A stretch of DNA of 64,000 nt from CBDDYU01 sp965235655 (GTDB lineage Bacteria; Pseudomonadota; Alphaproteobacteria; Pelagibacterales; Pelagibacteraceae): the NCBI GenBank assembly GCA_965235655.1, contig CBDDYU010000001.1, forward strand, positions 310,001-374,000. Reading direction: 5' to 3'. Position numbers and translations under genes: made by a program. The notes under the pieces were generated by a model that made no database searches, was not told where the DNA came from, and worked only from the letters and a program-made list of their open reading frames with translations. This document shows, piece by piece, positions 1 through 8,943 of this stretch (position 1 is the first letter of the stretch; each line of letters starts with the position of its first letter).

Positions 1-1
1 T

Positions 2-586
2 CAAAAATTTCGAAGAGTTAATGGAACTAAAAATATACTAACTAATGTTAGGGTTTTTGCAACTACAAGCAAAGATTTAAGAAATGAAATTATTAATGGT
101 AACTTTAGAGAAGATTTGTTTCAGAGAGTTTCAGTAATGCAAATAAATTTACCAAGTCTTAAGAATAGAATAGATGATTTGCCAGATTTATTTGAATATT
201 TTAATAAAAAAATATCTCAAAATCTTGGTAAAAAAGTCATACCCTACAAATCTAACCTAACTAAATTGTATAGTCATGATTGGGATGGAAATATCAGAGA
301 ATTAAGAAATTTAGTTGAGAGATTAATTATTCTATCCGACGGCAAACAAAAAAATATTGCAAAAATTATTGATGAAAGTATTCAAGTTAAAAAGAATAAT
401 GAAATATCAAGCATTGTTAACTTTGATTCACCTTTAAAAAATGCAAGAGAGCAATTTGAGAGAGAATATTTGATGCATCAATTAAAAAAAAATGGCTCAA
501 ATGTCTCTAAAACAGCGGAAAATATAGGCATGGAAAGATCTGCCTTGCATAGAAAATTAACTTCATTAGGTATTGCTATAAAATGA
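2..586 (+). CDS. ntrX: NtrX-like sigma-54 response regulator, C-terminal part (5' end outside window)
   Basis: The reading frame is open from base 2, so the gene begins upstream of the window; about 194 residues are visible. In order they show the end of the AAA+ sigma-54 activator domain (NFREDLFQRV, then a DDLPDL stretch, then WDGNIRELRNLVER, which carries the sensor-II arginine) and a C-terminal Fis-type helix-turn-helix (KTAENIGMERSALHRKL). The GMERSALHRKL ending is typical of NtrX rather than NtrC. Its family acts with the NtrY kinase in nitrogen and redox signalling. The stop overlaps the trkA start in an ATGA, as in the common alphaproteobacterial ntrY-ntrX-trkA order. The receiver domain cannot be seen. 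Confidence 0.88.
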   Translation, partial: QKFRRVNGTKNILTNVRVFATTSKDLRNEIINGNFREDLFQRVSVMQINLPSLKNRIDDLPDLFEYFNKKISQNLGKKVIPYKSNLTKLYSHDWDGNIRELRNLVERLIILSDGKQKNIAKIIDESIQVKKNNEISSIVNFDSPLKNAREQFEREYLMHQLKKNGSNVSKTAENIGMERSALHRKLTSLGIAIK

Positions 587-1956
587 ATATAATTATTTGT
601 GGAGCTGGACGTGTCGGCTATTCAATTTGTAGCCAACTTTCCAAACAGGGTCATTCAGTTACTGTCATTGATAAAAATGGACCCGACATTCAGAATATTA
701 ATGACAATTTAGATGCCAAAGGAATTGTAGGTATAGCAACTTATCCATCTGTTTTAGAAAAAGCTGATGCTGGAAAAGCAGATATGATAATTGCTGTGAC
801 CAGAAATGACGAAACAAATATGATTGTATGCCAAGTTGCACATTCTTTATTTAAAATTTCGAGAAAAATTGCAAGAATAAGATCTAAAGAATTTTTAAAA
901 CCTATTTGGAAAGGTTTGTTTACAAAAGAAAATTTGCCTATTGATATAATTATTTCTCCCGAATTTGAAGTTGCTAAGTCACTATATAGAAAATTAGAGG
1001 CGCCAGGAGCGATAGATAATATTCCATTTGCAGACGATTTAGTTAGACTTTTAGAAATTCAAATTGATGAAAAGTGTCCTGTTATCAATACAGCACTATC
1101 TAAATTAACCGAAATCTTTTCTGATTTGGAAGCAAATGTTATTGGTGTATTGAGGAAAGACAAATTTTTAATTTTAAAAAAAACAGATAAATTAATTAGA
1201 GAAGATAAAGCATTTATTTTAACAAATTCAAAACAAGTTAATCGAACCTTGTCTATTTTTGGCAAGGAGGAATCGTTTACAAAAAATATACTTATTATTG
1301 GTGCAGGAAACATTGGTTTTGATTTAGCAAAAATGTTAGAAGATGGTGAAACGCCTCCTAGAATTAAAATTGTTGAAAAAAATTCTGACAGAGCGGAATT
1401 TATAGCTTCTGAGTTAAATAATGCGATAGTCATTAAAGGTGATGGTCTAGATGAAAATATTTTAAAAGAATCAAATTTAGATGAAGTAGATACTGTTTTG
1501 GCTCTAACTAATGATGATGAGGTAAATATTATGTCATCATTGCTTTGCAAAAAAAAAGGTATCAAGAGAACGATATCAATCGCAAATAGTACAAATTATG
1601 CCTTGTTACAATCATCCTTGAAATTAGATGATATTGTTGATCCTAGAATGACGACAGTATCTACGATATTAAAACACGTTCATAAAGGAAAAATAGAAAG
1701 TGTCTATACTCTAGATAATGGCGACTATGAAGTTATTGAAGCAAAAATTTTAGAAACTTCAGAATTGTTAAATACTACTTTATCTAAAGCAAAAATTCCT
1801 GAAGGCATTAAGATTGGAATAATTGTTAGAGACAAAAAAATTATTGTACCTAACAAAGAAACATCATTCGAACTTAATGATAGAGTAATATTGTTAGCTA
1901 GCAGAGATCAGTTAGAAAAAGTTGAGCAATTATTTAAAATAAGTCCATATTTTTAA
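583..1956 (+). CDS. trkA: Trk potassium uptake system regulatory protein TrkA
   Basis: The 457 residues match the usual length of a two-repeat TrkA. Each half has a Rossmann RCK-N nucleotide-binding domain, the first with IICGAGRVG near residue 4 and the second with ILIIGAGNIG near residue 237, each followed by a TrkA-C domain. TrkA is a peripheral cytoplasmic NAD(H)/ATP-binding gate for the TrkH channel. The gene is translationally coupled to ntrX (ATGA overlap) and followed 8 bases later by trkH, so the potassium system forms one unit with the end of the ntr operon. Confidence 0.95.
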   Translation: MNIIICGAGRVGYSICSQLSKQGHSVTVIDKNGPDIQNINDNLDAKGIVGIATYPSVLEKADAGKADMIIAVTRNDETNMIVCQVAHSLFKISRKIARIRSKEFLKPIWKGLFTKENLPIDIIISPEFEVAKSLYRKLEAPGAIDNIPFADDLVRLLEIQIDEKCPVINTALSKLTEIFSDLEANVIGVLRKDKFLILKKTDKLIREDKAFILTNSKQVNRTLSIFGKEESFTKNILIIGAGNIGFDLAKMLEDGETPPRIKIVEKNSDRAEFIASELNNAIVIKGDGLDENILKESNLDEVDTVLALTNDDEVNIMSSLLCKKKGIKRTISIANSTNYALLQSSLKLDDIVDPRMTTVSTILKHVHKGKIESVYTLDNGDYEVIEAKILETSELLNTTLSKAKIPEGIKIGIIVRDKKIIVPNKETSFELNDRVILLASRDQLEKVEQLFKISPYF

Positions 1957-1964
1957 GTAATTAA

Positions 1965-3374
1965 ATGAATATAAGAGCAATTGTCTATTATTTGGGATGG
2001 CTATCCCTTCCAATTTCAGCACTTTCTTTACTGAACATAATTTTTTGTTCATATTTTAAATACAATGTTAACTTATATTCATACGTTATTGTTCTGGGAC
2101 TAGTTTTAATTTTTTTTTTATTTTCAAATTTTCAAAAAATTTTAAATTATGAGCTAAATATTATTGAGAAAATTTTTCTGATTTTAATTGGATGGTTTTT
2201 TTTTCCACTTTTTTTATCAGTCCCTTATTATTTTAGTTTTTATAATCTAAATTTTTTTTCCTCATATTTTGAAGCAATTTCGGGTTTTTCAAGTTATGGC
2301 TTATCTGTTTTTTCAAATCCAGAAATAATTAATGAACCTCTTTTGCTTTGGAGATCTGGCAGCCAATGGGTTGGTGGTTTATTTTATATAGTATCCATTA
2401 TTTTAGTTTTTGGAACTGAATTAATAAATTTTAAACCAATAAAATATATTTTTTTTGGCAAAACATCCTCAGCATTGCAAAATAATTTTTTTTCTAATTA
2501 TATAAATATTCTTTATTGTTATGTTTTAATATCTCTATTTATTTTATTTTTGTTAAATTTGACTGAATTAAGATTATTAGACAAGTTTAATTTAATGCTA
2601 TCCATTGTTTCTACTGGTGGATTTTACATTAAGAAAAATTTATATTTAATTTCTGATTTTGATAAATTTATAGTTTCTATTTCTTTATTATTATCCTCAT
2701 TAAATATTTTTATATTTTACTACTTTTTTAAAAAAGATAGAGAATATAATTTTAAAGAAGATTTTTATGTCTTATTATTTTTTATTTTAATACCATTAAT
2801 ATTAATAATTTTATATCCCAGTCTAACTAATTTTTTTGAAATTTTTTTATCTGTTGCATTATCTGCTTCGAACACTGGTATTGTTCATGCGAATAATTCT
2901 TTTCAAATTTTTTCATTTATCCTATTGCTGACTACTTTTGTTGGTGGTTCTTTAATTTCTACAACTTCAGGATTTAAGTTAATAAGAATAGTTTTTTTCT
3001 TTAAGAAATTTTTAACTGAAATTTTAAAAATTTTAGTTCCTTCAAGAATTATAAAAAAAAATATTTTTGGATCTTTAAATAATATTAATAATTCAGATTA
3101 TTTTATTTCTTTACTTATTTTTATTTTTTATTTTATAATTTTTGTAATAACATTTTTTATTTTAAGTTTCGATCAATTATCTTTTGACGATACTTTTAAA
3201 GTAGTTTTTTTAACTCTAAATAATACATTGCCAACAAATTTTCTTAGTAAAGAAATATTTTTTGATGATTTATTTTTTTCATCAAAACTTAGCATTTTGT
3301 TGTTAATGGTTTTTTCTAAAACCATATTTATTTCAATATTTGTCCTGATTAAAAATCTTTTATGGAAAAGGTAA
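1965..3374 (+). CDS. trkH: Trk potassium uptake system membrane protein TrkH
   Basis: A 469-residue, very hydrophobic protein with about ten membrane segments. TrkH-family pore loops are visible as Gly/Ser-rich turns between helices, for example AISGFSSYGLSV near residue 105 and ALSASNTGIVHAN in the third repeat. It forms the ion-conducting subunit with TrkA, encoded just upstream. Base use is extremely T-rich, as expected for a membrane protein in this genome. The assignment rests on pore-loop pattern, length and the trkA neighbour; a KtrB-type name is a less likely alternative. Confidence 0.9.
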   Translation: MNIRAIVYYLGWLSLPISALSLLNIIFCSYFKYNVNLYSYVIVLGLVLIFFLFSNFQKILNYELNIIEKIFLILIGWFFFPLFLSVPYYFSFYNLNFFSSYFEAISGFSSYGLSVFSNPEIINEPLLLWRSGSQWVGGLFYIVSIILVFGTELINFKPIKYIFFGKTSSALQNNFFSNYINILYCYVLISLFILFLLNLTELRLLDKFNLMLSIVSTGGFYIKKNLYLISDFDKFIVSISLLLSSLNIFIFYYFFKKDREYNFKEDFYVLLFFILIPLILIILYPSLTNFFEIFLSVALSASNTGIVHANNSFQIFSFILLLTTFVGGSLISTTSGFKLIRIVFFFKKFLTEILKILVPSRIIKKNIFGSLNNINNSDYFISLLIFIFYFIIFVITFFILSFDQLSFDDTFKVVFLTLNNTLPTNFLSKEIFFDDLFFSSKLSILLLMVFSKTIFISIFVLIKNLLWKR

Positions 3375-3426
3375 TTAATTATATTGTTTACTAAAAACCT
3401 TATTTTGTTTAATAATCTCTTCATTC

Positions 3427-3503
3427 GCGCCCTTAGCTCAGCTGGATAGAGCATCGGTTTTCTAAACCGAGGGTCGCACGTTCGAGTCGTGCAGGGCGCA
3501 CCA
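3427..3503 (+). tRNA. tRNA-Arg (anticodon TCT)
   Basis: A complete cloverleaf folds: acceptor GCGCCCT/AGGGCGC, D stem GCTC/GAGC, anticodon stem TCGGT/ACCGA with loop TTTCTAA, and T stem GCACG/CGTGC. The CCA end is encoded. Confidence 0.97.
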
Positions 3504-3509
3504 TTTTTG

Positions 3510-3788
3510 ATGAGTTTTTCTTCTAATATTAAAAAAAAATATTTTATTTATATGATTTTCAGCAAAAAACGTAATGCAACATACGTTGGCTATACTTCGA
3601 ATATCTTAAAACGTTTGAATTTACATAATTCAAATAAGGGAGCAAAGTTTACTAGGGGTAACTTTTGGGTACTGGTATTTTCCAAATCCTTTATAAGCAA
3701 GAATATTGCTATGAAATACGAGTATAAATTGAAAAAAAATCAAGTTTTGAGAAAAAAACTTCTCAATTCGTATCTTTTAAAAAAATAA
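3510..3788 (+). CDS. GIY-YIG nuclease superfamily protein (UPF0213/YhbQ-like)
   Basis: A 92-residue basic protein. The GIY-YIG core is present as YFIYMI near the N-terminus and TYVGYTSNILKRLNLHN about 15 residues later, followed by KGAKFTRG and a Lys-rich C-terminus. Small single-domain members of this family are common in bacteria; their cellular role is poorly known. I chose the ATG seven bases after the tRNA-Arg CCA end, because an upstream in-frame start would lie inside the tRNA. It may share a transcript with the tRNA. Confidence 0.82.
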   Translation: MSFSSNIKKKYFIYMIFSKKRNATYVGYTSNILKRLNLHNSNKGAKFTRGNFWVLVFSKSFISKNIAMKYEYKLKKNQVLRKKLLNSYLLKK

Positions 3789-3799
3789 CCAAATTTTTT

Positions 3800-3827
3800 T
3801 TGTATCTTTTTTTTCTTGTTGTATAGT
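3800..3827 (+). promoter_or_regulatory. Candidate sigma-70 promoter for aapJ
   Basis: TTGTAT and TATAGT are separated by 16 bases, and the -10 box ends 31 bases before the aapJ ATG. A strong AAGGGG ribosome-binding site precedes that ATG. The -35 box is weak, and AT-rich sequence gives many such matches. Confidence 0.35.
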
Positions 3828-3858
3828 CACAATATATTTAACCAAAAGGGGATATATT

Positions 3859-4890
3859 ATGTCAAAAAATATGTTTAAATTCTTTGGTTCTTTAGCTTTG
3901 TTTGCATTTGTTCTGTCAGGAACAGCTGTAAAAGCAGGAACGAAAGAAGATGTTACAAAAAAAGGATCAGTAAGTTGTGGAGTGTCTCAGGGTGTTCCTG
4001 GATTTTCAAACGCTGATGCTTCTGGTAAATGGTCTGGTATAGACGTAGATATGTGTAGAGCTGTTGCTGCAGCTGTTTTGGGTGATGCTAATAAAGTTAA
4101 GTATCAACCTTTAAGCGCTAAAGACAGATTTGAAGTATTGAAATCAGGTCAAATTGATATGCTTTCAAGAAATACTACATGGACTTTATCTAGAGATGCT
4201 GGATTGGGCCTAGAATTTGTTGGAACAAATTTTTACGATGGTCAAGGTTTTATCGTAAGAAAAGCTGCAAAAGTTAATACTGCAAAAAAACTTAACAACG
4301 TTAAAGTTTGTGTGGAAACAGGTACAACAACTGAACTAAATTTAAGAGATTATTTTAAAGCAAATAAACTTAAATACGAAGCAGTTTCTTTTACAAAAGC
4401 AGATGAAGCTGTAGCAGCTTATGATGCTGGTAGATGTGATGTTTATACTACAGACAAGTCTGGACTAGCGGCACAAAGAACTAAAATGAAAAATCCTGGT
4501 GAACATACGGTATTACCTGAGACAATTTCAAAAGAACCGTTGGGTCCTGTTGTTAGAGGAAACGATCAAAACTGGAAAGATATTGCTGCATGGTCACTTT
4601 ATGTGATGATTGAAGCTGAAGAACTTGGTGTAAGTTCTAAAAATATTGATTCAATGAAATCAACAGATAATCCAAATATTAAAAGATTACTAGGTTTAGA
4701 AGGTGATACTGGTAAGAGCTTAGGTCTTTCCAATACTTGGGCTTACAACATAATTAAACAAGTTGGTAATTATGGAGAAGTTTATGAGAAAAATGTTGGA
4801 GCAAATACTCCACTTGGTCTTGCTAGAAATGGTTCTCCTAACCAATTATGGTCAAAAGGTGGAATTTTATACGCACCACCAGTAAGATAA
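3859..4890 (+). CDS. aapJ: General L-amino acid ABC transporter, periplasmic binding protein
   Basis: A 343-residue type-3 solute-binding protein. An N-terminal signal peptide runs to about residue 26 (cleavage after AVKA). The mature protein contains the family blocks GVSQGVPGFSN, GIDVDMCRAVAAAVLG, KDRFEVLKSGQIDMLSRNTTW and the C-terminal NLWSKGG-like ending. AapJ/BztA proteins bind a broad range of L-amino acids, a major carbon and nitrogen source for ocean heterotrophs. The ribosome-binding site (AAGGGG) is the strongest noted in the window, and codon use is less AT-extreme than in its neighbours, both consistent with high expression. A terminator separates it from the permease genes. Confidence 0.95.
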   Translation: MSKNMFKFFGSLALFAFVLSGTAVKAGTKEDVTKKGSVSCGVSQGVPGFSNADASGKWSGIDVDMCRAVAAAVLGDANKVKYQPLSAKDRFEVLKSGQIDMLSRNTTWTLSRDAGLGLEFVGTNFYDGQGFIVRKAAKVNTAKKLNNVKVCVETGTTTELNLRDYFKANKLKYEAVSFTKADEAVAAYDAGRCDVYTTDKSGLAAQRTKMKNPGEHTVLPETISKEPLGPVVRGNDQNWKDIAAWSLYVMIEAEELGVSSKNIDSMKSTDNPNIKRLLGLEGDTGKSLGLSNTWAYNIIKQVGNYGEVYEKNVGANTPLGLARNGSPNQLWSKGGILYAPPVR

Positions 4891-4904
4891 ATTTATCTTA
4901 AAAC

Positions 4905-4936
4905 AAAAGGGCCAAATTAATTTTTGGCCCTTTTTT
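4905..4936 (+). terminator. Rho-independent terminator between aapJ and aapQ
   Basis: AAGGGCCAA and TTGGCCCTT form a GC-rich hairpin followed by a T run. It lies 14 bases after the aapJ stop and before the aapQ start, so partial readthrough would give much more binding protein than permease. Confidence 0.85.
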
Positions 4937-4949
4937 ATTAGGTTTCGAG

Positions 4950-6134
4950 ATGAAAAAATTATCTAATTTTAAAAATAACTTAAGCAAAAACTTGCAATGG
5001 CAAAATTTTTTGCCTCAGTTTTTTTTATTATTATTTTTTTGTCTTCTCATATTTTATTTCACTAGAAACGCTCAAATAAATCTTTTAGCAAGAAATATTA
5101 CTTCTGGTTTTGATTTTTTAAGTACTAACTCTGGATTTGATGTTCAATTTAGTCTTATACCTTATGATGGCTCTTTTAGTTTTGGTAGAGCTTATTTAGT
5201 TGGATTGTTAAATACTTTGTTAGTTTCTTTTTTTGGCATTATTTTTGCTTCCATTCTTGGTTTTATCATTGGTATTTCAAGGCTTTCTGAGAATTTACTA
5301 CTATCAAAATTATCACTTTTTTATGTAGAGTTGTTTAGAAATCTACCTTTAATACTTCAAATATTTTTTTGGTATTTTGTCGTACTTAGAAATTTACCCT
5401 CGACAGAAAAAAGCTTAATCTTGTTAAATTTTCTAATAGTCAACGTACAAGGTTTTTATTTTCCAAAATTTATTTTTACAAATTTTCCATTTGTTTTATA
5501 TGGAATTATTTTTGCAATATTAACTATTTTTTTAGTTAAATACTATTCCAACAAAATGTTTTACAATACTGGTAAATACTTACCTGTTTTTAAATTATCT
5601 TTAGTTTTTTTAATATTATTTCCTTTAATTTTTTCTTTTTTGGGCAATGTAGGGTTAAAATTTGAACAAGCTAAATTAATTCAAAATTTTGGAATTTTTA
5701 ATTACGTTGGGGGTGTTAAATTAGTTCCGGAGTTTTTAGCATTACTATTTGCACTTTCATTATACACTTCAGCATTTATTGCTGAAAATGTAAGAGCTGG
5801 GATATTATCTATAAGCAAGGGTCAAAAAGAAGCTGCTAAATCAATTGGTTTAAATAACTCTTTATCTTTAAAACTTATTATTATTCCTCAAGCGTTAAGA
5901 GTAATTATTCCTCCAACTACTAATCAATACCTAAATTTGGTAAAAAATTCATCACTTGCTGCTGGTATTGGCTACCCAGATCTTACAAGTGTTTTTGCTG
6001 GAACTTCTTTGTCTCAAACAGGTAAAGCTATCGAAATTATTTTTATTGTTATGATGACTTACTTATCAATAAGCCTTTTTATCTCATTAATTCTTAACTG
6101 GTATAATAAAAAAATAGCCTTTATTTCAAAATAA
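4950..6134 (+). CDS. aapQ: General L-amino acid ABC transporter, permease AapQ
   Basis: A 394-residue inner-membrane permease of the His/Glu/Gln/Arg/opine family. It has a long N-terminal part with extra membrane segments, as in AapQ/BztB, then the transport core ending in the EAA loop SKGQKEAAKSIGL near residue 290, which contacts the ATPase. It pairs with AapM, whose gene starts one base after this stop. The start ATG follows the aapJ terminator by 13 bases with a GAG-type ribosome-binding site. Confidence 0.94.
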   Translation: MKKLSNFKNNLSKNLQWQNFLPQFFLLLFFCLLIFYFTRNAQINLLARNITSGFDFLSTNSGFDVQFSLIPYDGSFSFGRAYLVGLLNTLLVSFFGIIFASILGFIIGISRLSENLLLSKLSLFYVELFRNLPLILQIFFWYFVVLRNLPSTEKSLILLNFLIVNVQGFYFPKFIFTNFPFVLYGIIFAILTIFLVKYYSNKMFYNTGKYLPVFKLSLVFLILFPLIFSFLGNVGLKFEQAKLIQNFGIFNYVGGVKLVPEFLALLFALSLYTSAFIAENVRAGILSISKGQKEAAKSIGLNNSLSLKLIIIPQALRVIIPPTTNQYLNLVKNSSLAAGIGYPDLTSVFAGTSLSQTGKAIEIIFIVMMTYLSISLFISLILNWYNKKIAFISK

Positions 6135-6135
6135 T

Positions 6136-7188
6136 ATGAAAATTAAAAATTTAATAAACTGGTCTAAACAAAATCTTTTTTCGAGTGTTTTTAATTCTTT
6201 AATATCGTTATTTTGTATTTATTTAATTATTATTTCTTTACCACCATTTATTGATTGGGCTTTTTTAAGCGCTACTTTTGAAGGAAAATTAAAAACAGAT
6301 TGCAAAACCTCTGGTGCTTGTTGGGTTTTTGTAAAAGTTTGGTTTGAAAAGTTTATGTATGGATTCTATCCAGTGGAGAATATATGGAGAATAAATTTAA
6401 GTTTTTTAATATTAATTCTATCCATAGCTGCTTCTTTTTTTGTAAAGGATAAGTTTAAAATATATATTTTATTTTTTTTAATTTTTATTTTCCCAATTAT
6501 TGCATTTATACTAATTCACGGATCCTTTGGCATGCAAATTGTTGAAAGTAGAGAATGGGGTGGGCTGGCCTTAACTTTTATCCTTGCCATATTTGGAATT
6601 ATATTTTCTTTTCCACTAGGTGTGCTTTTGGCTCTTGGCAGAAGATCTGAATTACCAGTTATTAAATACTTTAGCATTTGTTTTATTGAATTCTGGAGGG
6701 GTATACCCTTAATTACTGTTTTGTTTGCAGCGGCTGTAATGTTTCCTTTATTGCTTCCAGCGGACACTTATGTCGACAAGACACTTCGAATAGCTATAGG
6801 TATTGCAATATTTGAGTCTGCTTACATTGCCGAAGTTGTTCGTGGAGGTCTTCAATCTCTTTCGAAAGGTCAGTATGATGCTGCAAAATCTTTGGGTATG
6901 GGCTACTGGAAAATGAATATTTTTATTATTCTTCCACAGGCAATCAAAACAGTTATACCTGGCATTGCAAATACTTTTATTGCATTGCTAAAAGATACTC
7001 CATTAATCGTTCTTGTTGGTATGGCAGAGATTTTAGGAATGATTAATCTTGCAAAAGCAAACCCATATTGGCTCGGCATGGCTGTAGAGGGCTATGTTTT
7101 TGCAGCGGCAATTTTTTGGGTGGTATCTTACTTCTTAAGCAGTTACAGTCAGAAATTAGAGAATAAATATAGTACTGAAAAAAAATGA
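6136..7188 (+). CDS. aapM: General L-amino acid ABC transporter, permease AapM
   Basis: A 350-residue membrane protein and the second permease of the Aap heterodimer. The segment CKTSGACWVFVKVWF near residue 58 is typical of AapM/BztC, and the EAA loop is SKGQYDAAKSLGMGYWKMN. The permease core occupies the C-terminal two thirds. It abuts aapQ and overlaps aapP in an ATGA, so the three are probably translated together. Confidence 0.94.
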   Translation: MKIKNLINWSKQNLFSSVFNSLISLFCIYLIIISLPPFIDWAFLSATFEGKLKTDCKTSGACWVFVKVWFEKFMYGFYPVENIWRINLSFLILILSIAASFFVKDKFKIYILFFLIFIFPIIAFILIHGSFGMQIVESREWGGLALTFILAIFGIIFSFPLGVLLALGRRSELPVIKYFSICFIEFWRGIPLITVLFAAAVMFPLLLPADTYVDKTLRIAIGIAIFESAYIAEVVRGGLQSLSKGQYDAAKSLGMGYWKMNIFIILPQAIKTVIPGIANTFIALLKDTPLIVLVGMAEILGMINLAKANPYWLGMAVEGYVFAAAIFWVVSYFLSSYSQKLENKYSTEKK

Positions 7189-7922
7189 ATAAAGAAAAAG
7201 TTATAGAATTAGTCAAAGTTAACAAATGGTATGGTGAATTTCATGTTCTTAAAGATATTGATCTTTCCGTCTATCAAGGTGAGAAAATTATTGTTTGTGG
7301 TCCTTCAGGATCGGGTAAATCGACTTTAATTAGATGTATTAACAGACTCGAGGAACACCAGGATGGTGTAGTAAAAGTTAGGGATATTACTCTAGATCAC
7401 CACACACAAAGTATTGAAAAAATTAGAAGTGAAGTAGGAATGGTCTTTCAGCAATTTAACTTGTTTCCTCATTTAAGTATCTTAGATAATTGCACCTTAG
7501 CTCCTTCTTGGGTTAGAAAAATGCCAAAAAAAGATGCGGAGGAATTAGCAATGCAGTATTTAACTAAAGTCAAAATCGATGATCAAGCATCAAAATTTCC
7601 AGGCCAATTATCTGGTGGACAACAACAAAGAGCTGCTATTGCAAGAGCATTATGTATGGAACCAAAAATAATGCTTTTTGATGAACCTACTTCTGCTTTA
7701 GATCCTGAGATGATTAAAGAAGTTTTAGATGTTATGACAGATCTTGCAAAAGGAGGTATGACGATGATTGTAGTTTCTCATGAAATGGCATTTGCCAAAG
7801 AAGTGGCTGATCGAGTTATTTTTATGGACGAAGGAAGCATTGTTGAAGAAAAACCAACTGCACAATTTTTTTCAAATCCTGAAAATGAAAGAACTAAACT
7901 TTTTTTAAGCCAAATTTTATAA
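7185..7922 (+). CDS. aapP: General L-amino acid ABC transporter, ATP-binding protein AapP
   Basis: A 245-residue polar amino acid ABC ATPase with Walker A GPSGSGKST near residue 39, the Q-loop in VFQQFNLFPH, the signature LSGGQQQR, Walker B IMLFDEPTSALDP and the switch histidine in VVSHEMAFA. It drives the AapQM permease from the cytoplasmic side. The last six bases overlap the end of the convergent cysteine synthase gene. Confidence 0.96.
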   Translation: MNKEKVIELVKVNKWYGEFHVLKDIDLSVYQGEKIIVCGPSGSGKSTLIRCINRLEEHQDGVVKVRDITLDHHTQSIEKIRSEVGMVFQQFNLFPHLSILDNCTLAPSWVRKMPKKDAEELAMQYLTKVKIDDQASKFPGQLSGGQQQRAAIARALCMEPKIMLFDEPTSALDPEMIKEVLDVMTDLAKGGMTMIVVSHEMAFAKEVADRVIFMDEGSIVEEKPTAQFFSNPENERTKLFLSQIL

Positions 7923-8909
7923 CCAATCTGGATAGGGCAAATTTTTTGATTTCAAGAAATCAACATTAAATATTTTACTAGCTGATCTTGAACCTACATC
8001 ACATAAAATAGTTACTATTGTTTTACCAGGTCCCATTTCCTTTGCCATTTCAATCGCACCTGCAACGTTAATGCCGGATGAAGTACCTAAGCACAACCCT
8101 TCATTTTTAAGCAAACCAAATATGGTATTTAGCGCATTTGTATCGTCAATGCGGTATGCAAAATCAACCTTGGTATTTTCAAAATTTTTAGTAATTCTTG
8201 AAGTTCCAATTCCTTCAGTAATAGAGGAACCTTCTGCTGCTAAAGTGTTAGTTTTGATATAGCTATACAAAGAGGAGCCATATGGATCGCTAAGACCTAT
8301 TTTTATATTGCTATTTTTTCTTTTTAAACCCTCAGAAACTCCAGCAAGAGTACCACCACTACCAACAGAACAAATAAATCCGTCTACTTTACCTGAGGTT
8401 TGCTCCCAAATTTCCTCAGCAGTTGTTTCTATATGGGCTTGTTTGTTTATTGTATTATCAAATTGGTTAGCCCAATAAGTTAATTTACCTGATTCTTTTC
8501 TTATCTGCTCAGCAACATTAGCAGAATACTTTACATAATTTTTAGGGTCAGAGTAGGGAACCGCTTCAACTTCAATTAATTTTGCACCAAGTTGTTTTAT
8601 AGCATCTTTTTTTTCAGGCGCTTGTGTTTTTGGAATTACAATTACAGTTTTAATTCCATAAAAATTTGCCACTAAAGTAATACCAATACCAGTGTTTCCA
8701 GCCGTACCTTCAACAATAATTCCACCTTCATCTAGCTCTTTTTTTCTCATGGCATCTTGGATGATATAGAGAGCGGCGCGATCTTTGACTGATTGTCCAG
8801 GATTTAAAAATTCCGCTTTACCAAAAATATTGCATTTTGTTAGTTCGGAAGCTTCTTTTAGATAAACAAGAGGAGTATTGCCAATCAGGTCGATGAGATT
8901 TTTTTTCAT
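7917..8909 (-). CDS. cysK: Cysteine synthase (O-acetylserine sulfhydrylase), fold-type II PLP enzyme
   Basis: A 330-residue PLP enzyme that makes cysteine from O-acetylserine and sulfide. The Schiff-base lysine is K42 in NPGQSVKDR, the substrate loop is EGTAGNTGIG near residues 66-75, and the PLP phosphate loop GSGGTLAG is present. The TAGNTG form is the variant usual in alphaproteobacterial cysteine synthases; a cystathionine beta-synthase-like role cannot be excluded. It lies 34 bases downstream of the cfa-like gene on the same strand and may be the last gene of that transcript. Confidence 0.87.
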   Translation of the reverse strand: MKKNLIDLIGNTPLVYLKEASELTKCNIFGKAEFLNPGQSVKDRAALYIIQDAMRKKELDEGGIIVEGTAGNTGIGITLVANFYGIKTVIVIPKTQAPEKKDAIKQLGAKLIEVEAVPYSDPKNYVKYSANVAEQIRKESGKLTYWANQFDNTINKQAHIETTAEEIWEQTSGKVDGFICSVGSGGTLAGVSEGLKRKNSNIKIGLSDPYGSSLYSYIKTNTLAAEGSSITEGIGTSRITKNFENTKVDFAYRIDDTNALNTIFGLLKNEGLCLGTSSGINVAGAIEMAKEMGPGKTIVTILCDVGSRSASKIFNVDFLKSKNLPYPDWL

Positions 8910-8943
8910 AAATTGATATTAAATACCTACTATAAATTTAATA

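Noticed and set aside
1059..1565. Open frame of 168 codons on the minus strand inside trkA
   Set aside because: It lies wholly opposite a well-supported trkA, is rich in Ser/Phe as expected of an antisense shadow, and matches no family.
3427..3788. GIY-YIG gene as a homing endonuclease of a tRNA intron
   Set aside because: The tRNA-Arg is complete with no intron, and the protein is a short stand-alone GIY-YIG domain.
3789..3858. Glycine or other riboswitch before aapJ
   Set aside because: The leader is only 70 bases and shows no conserved stem; only a promoter and a strong ribosome-binding site are visible.
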